Shown here: positions 10,739-12,203 of the stretch, piece after piece
Layout: every line of letters begins with the position of its first letter
How positions within the stretch are numbered: the stretch's first letter is position 1
Source of the DNA: an uncultured Clostridia bacterium
GTDB taxonomy: Bacteria > Bacillota > Clostridia > Oscillospirales > Ruminococcaceae
Assembly (NCBI GenBank): GCA_947385505.1
Contig: CANDLP010000027.1
Coordinates: 1-12,203, forward strand
Direction of reading: 5' to 3'
Length of the DNA stretch: 12,203 nt
Translations under genes and position numbers: made by a program
Notes under the pieces: generated by a model
Databases searched by the model: none
What the model saw: the letters and a program-made list of their open reading frames with translations, nothing else
What the model was told of the DNA's origin: nothing

Positions 10739-11431
10739 ATGGAAAATAAGACCATAGATAAATGGAATAAAGCGGCGGAAATTTATACTGCAGCGCAGGA
10801 GGAAAGCGAATATGTTTCTATAAATAAGTATATTGCGGCAAAGCGTTTTCAGAATCTGCAAGGCAAACGAGTTTTGGATTTGGGCTGCGGTTACGGTTGG
10901 TATACTGACTTTTTTTCTTCTGCCGGCGCTGAGGCGATAGGATGCGACGGATCTGAAAAAATGATTGAACTGGCAAAAGAGAGATACCCTGACAGTTGTT
11001 TTGAGTGTGCCGATATTGAGCGTGCATTGCCTTATGCAAACGACAGCTTTGACTTGGTTTTTTGCAATCAGGTGCTTATGGATATTAAAAATTTTGAGTA
11101 TCTTTTTGAAGAAGCTTTCAGAATCTCAAAAAAGGAAGGCTTGTTTTATTTTTCCATAGTTCACCCCGCTTTTTATGACTGCCGTTGGATAAAAGACGAA
11201 AACGGGTTTCAGAATGCAAAGGTAATGACAAGGTATTTGTCCGAATACAGCTTCGATAACGAGTTTTGGGGAAAAACTACTCATTATCACCGCACGATAA
11301 GTAAATATATCAATACCGCCATAGAAAAAGGTTTTCGGCTCGTGCGTCTGGAGGAACCCGTTTCCTATGACGGAATTACAAAATCGCGGGAATTTCCGCT
11401 GTTTTTGTTTGCGGAGTTTGTGAAAGGCTGA
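10739..11431 (+). CDS. Class I SAM-dependent methyltransferase
   Basis: The protein has 230 residues. Motif I VLDLGCGYGWYTDFF (45-59) binds S-adenosylmethionine, Asp70 in IGCDGSEKMIELAKERYP is the motif II acidic residue, and FDLVFCNQVLMDIKNFEYLFEEAFRISKKEGLFYFS is the motif IV-V region of the Methyltransf_11 type. The substrate is unknown; small-molecule O- or N-methylation is the family norm. ATG 10739 is chosen because AAGGAAGGAG lies 8 nt upstream; an earlier in-frame ATG (10688) is inside the terminator stem. It lies where rplJ-rplL are usual, is bounded by a terminator and a repeat cluster, and looks more A/T-rich in codon choice than the ribosomal genes, so it may be an acquired or relocated gene. 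I see no promoter of its own. Confidence 0.85.
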   Translation: MENKTIDKWNKAAEIYTAAQEESEYVSINKYIAAKRFQNLQGKRVLDLGCGYGWYTDFFSSAGAEAIGCDGSEKMIELAKERYPDSCFECADIERALPYANDSFDLVFCNQVLMDIKNFEYLFEEAFRISKKEGLFYFSIVHPAFYDCRWIKDENGFQNAKVMTRYLSEYSFDNEFWGKTTHYHRTISKYINTAIEKGFRLVRLEEPVSYDGITKSREFPLFLFAEFVKG

Positions 11432-11472
11432 TTTATGTTAAATGCGGTGTTGTTATACTGCTTCAGCTCTAA

Positions 11473-11564
11473 TACCAATCCCATTTTGAACTGACGTAAT
11501 ACCCACAGTTCAAAATGGGATTGCACCCGAAACACTAATCCCACAGTTCAAAAAGGGATTAGTA
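11473..11564. repeat. 92-bp nested palindromic repeat
   Basis: The outer ends (11473-11493 and 11544-11564) are 21-bp inverted repeats with two differences. Inside, CAATCCCATTTTGAACTG (11476-11493) pairs perfectly over 18 bp with 11506-11523. ACTAATCCC (11534-11542) pairs with GGGATTAGT (11555-11563), so the RNA or single strand could fold in alternative ways. It may also act as a bidirectional transcription stop for the methyltransferase gene, but it lacks a T-tract. Confidence 0.75.
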
Positions 11565-11601
11565 TAAAAGATAGACAAAGTTTATCTTTTAGAAAAGAAT
11601 A

Positions 11602-11774
11602 ATAGCAATCCGAGAAAAGAATAAATAGCGGCGAAGCCGCACCTGTCTTTTCCGCTTCCTTTTTGAACACCAAAAAGGAAACGGGGTTCGTGGCAAAGCC
11701 CCGAATACGCAACGTAATAATATAAAAGCTTTTTGATTAACAAGTTGAGTGTTATTCTTTTTGCGGATTGCTAT
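11602..11774. mobile_element. 173-bp MITE-like element enclosing a hairpin module
   Basis: ATAGCAATCCG (11602-11612) is the exact reverse complement of 11764-11774, and similarity continues inward (AAAAGAATAA on both arms). The interior carries GCGGC-GAA-GCCGC (11628-11640), TTCCTTTTT paired with AAAAAGGAA (11656-11680), and CGGGG...CCCCG (11682-11703). The first two are a diverged copy of the module at 6354-6411. No coding capacity is seen. Confidence 0.65.
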
Positions 11775-11805
11775 AGTATTATATCCTTTTCCGATTGGTG
11801 AATAT

Positions 11806-11966
11806 TATTGCTCTCCCAATTGAATCTTGAATTTTCCTTTTGCACATCTGTCAAAATAATTTGTCAGTAATCTTTGAAATATGCTCATATTCCCGCGGCT
11901 TTCTTCCCTGTTTTTTTACAGCCGTTCTGCGCATAAAATTTTCAAGATTTAATTGGCGGAGCAATA
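11806..11966. mobile_element. 161-bp MITE-like element with 26-bp terminal inverted repeats
   Basis: The left end (11806-11831, starting TATTGCTCTCCCAATT) and the reverse complement of the right end (11941-11966, TATTGCTCCGCCAATT) match over 26 bp with three differences. The same end sequence forms the hairpin at 2842-2891. The minus strand contains a 27-codon ORF (11934-11851, MRRTAVKKQGRKPREYEHIS...) without a ribosome binding site, perhaps a remnant of a gene from the parent element. Confidence 0.7.
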
Positions 11967-12005
11967 TAAAAATGTTTTTTTATTTGTAAAAATTCATTTT
12001 ACCCC

Positions 12006-12034
12006 TTGCATTTCCAAAGGATTTGTGATATTAT
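12006..12034 (+). promoter_or_regulatory. Promoter of the aminotransferase gene
   Basis: TTGCAT (12006-12011), 17 bp, TATTAT (12029-12034) preceded by TG one base upstream (extended -10). The start site would be near 12041, giving a leader of about 33 nt. Confidence 0.65.
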
Positions 12035-12073
12035 AAGTGTGTTTGATTTTCTCATAAGGAAAGGAGCCGTAAA

Positions 12074-12203
12074 ATGAACGCTTTTTCATACAGAATTGCC
12101 GGTGTTCAGCCTTCCGCTATAAGGGAGATACTTAAATCCACAGCCGATCCCAACGTGATCAGCTTTGCCGCGGGAAATCCCGCACCCGAAGCCTTTCCCA
12201 CAG
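12074..12203 (+). CDS. PLP-dependent aminotransferase (class I/II), 5' part only
   Basis: Forty-three codons are visible: MNAFSYRIAGVQPSAIREIL then KSTADPNVISFAAGNPAPEAFPT. The S-A-I-R-E-I-L...VISFA-G-N-P-x-P-E-x-F-P pattern is the usual start of fold-type I aminotransferases of the 2-aminoadipate/MocR-like group, where the G-x-P-x-P-E-x-F-P segment lines the substrate pocket. The protein begins directly at this domain, so there is no GntR-type DNA-binding domain and it is an enzyme rather than a MocR regulator. The PLP lysine lies beyond the window. AAAGGAG precedes the ATG. The substrate cannot be judged from this fragment. Confidence 0.85.
   Translation, partial: MNAFSYRIAGVQPSAIREILKSTADPNVISFAAGNPAPEAFPT

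Larger units (their letters stand above)
11432..12073. other. 640-bp intergenic repeat cluster
   Basis: No conventional gene. It holds three inverted-repeat elements in series (11473-11564, 11602-11774, 11806-11966), an A/T hairpin AAAAGATA...TATCTTTT at about 11566-11590, and the promoter and leader of the downstream aminotransferase gene. Confidence 0.75.

Noticed and set aside
11473..11966. CRISPR array
   Set aside because: The repeats are inverted and of different families; there are no evenly spaced direct repeats with unique spacers.

Overview
The window reads as chromosomal DNA of a low-to-moderate GC Gram-positive anaerobe. The best guess is a Clostridia member of the Oscillospiraceae/Ruminococcus type. 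The reasons are AAAGGAG/AAGGAGG ribosome binding sites before nearly every gene, several near-perfect sigma-A promoters (TTGACA, 17 bp, TATAAT or TACAAT), a four-cysteine ribosomal protein L33, a LacI-like sensor fused to GGDEF, a VanY-type peptidase, a monofunctional GT51 enzyme, and intergenic spaces full of short hairpin repeats. Genus assignment is inference only.

Layout. (1) Bases 1-2439, minus strand: a probable three-gene operon of a small one-pass membrane protein with a 13-residue repeat tail, mnmA (tRNA 2-thiouridylase, GTG start overlapping the previous stop) and a VanY-like D,D-carboxypeptidase cut by the window edge. Its promoter carries a perfect GTTTACA/TGTAAAC dyad. (2) Bases 2440-3464: no conventional gene, but an orphan consensus promoter drives two related 14/15-residue micro-ORFs that both end Pro-Pro-stop. 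They are separated by a hairpin repeat and followed by a 167-bp terminal-inverted-repeat element. (3) Bases 3465-4260, minus: GT51 peptidoglycan glycosyltransferase. (4) Bases 4365-6349, plus: LacI-like sensor/GGDEF protein. (5) Bases 6460-8254: a CorA-family metal transporter and a ParB-fold protein. The corA leader holds a candidate 26-codon leader peptide starting Met-Lys-Pro-Asp-Pro and a hairpin that buries the corA ribosome binding site. (6) Bases 8287-10699: the rpmG-secE-nusG-rplK-rplA transcription/translation operon, with an L1-binding rRNA mimic between rplK and rplA and a terminator hairpin after rplA. (7) Bases 10739-11431: a SAM methyltransferase where rplJ-rplL would be expected. 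(8) Bases 11432-12073: three inverted-repeat elements side by side. (9) From 12074: the start of a PLP-dependent aminotransferase with its own promoter.

The genes divide into cell-envelope work (VanY-like, GT51), tRNA/ribosome/transcription functions (MnmA, L33, SecE, NusG, L11, L1), signalling (GGDEF protein) and ion transport (CorA). The strongest candidates for undescribed biology are the corA leader, whose first residues resemble the magnesium-sensing MgtL leader peptide of enterobacteria (M-x-P-D-P), and the twin Pro-Pro-stop micro-ORFs. Both are read directly from the sequence as structure; their functions are inference.
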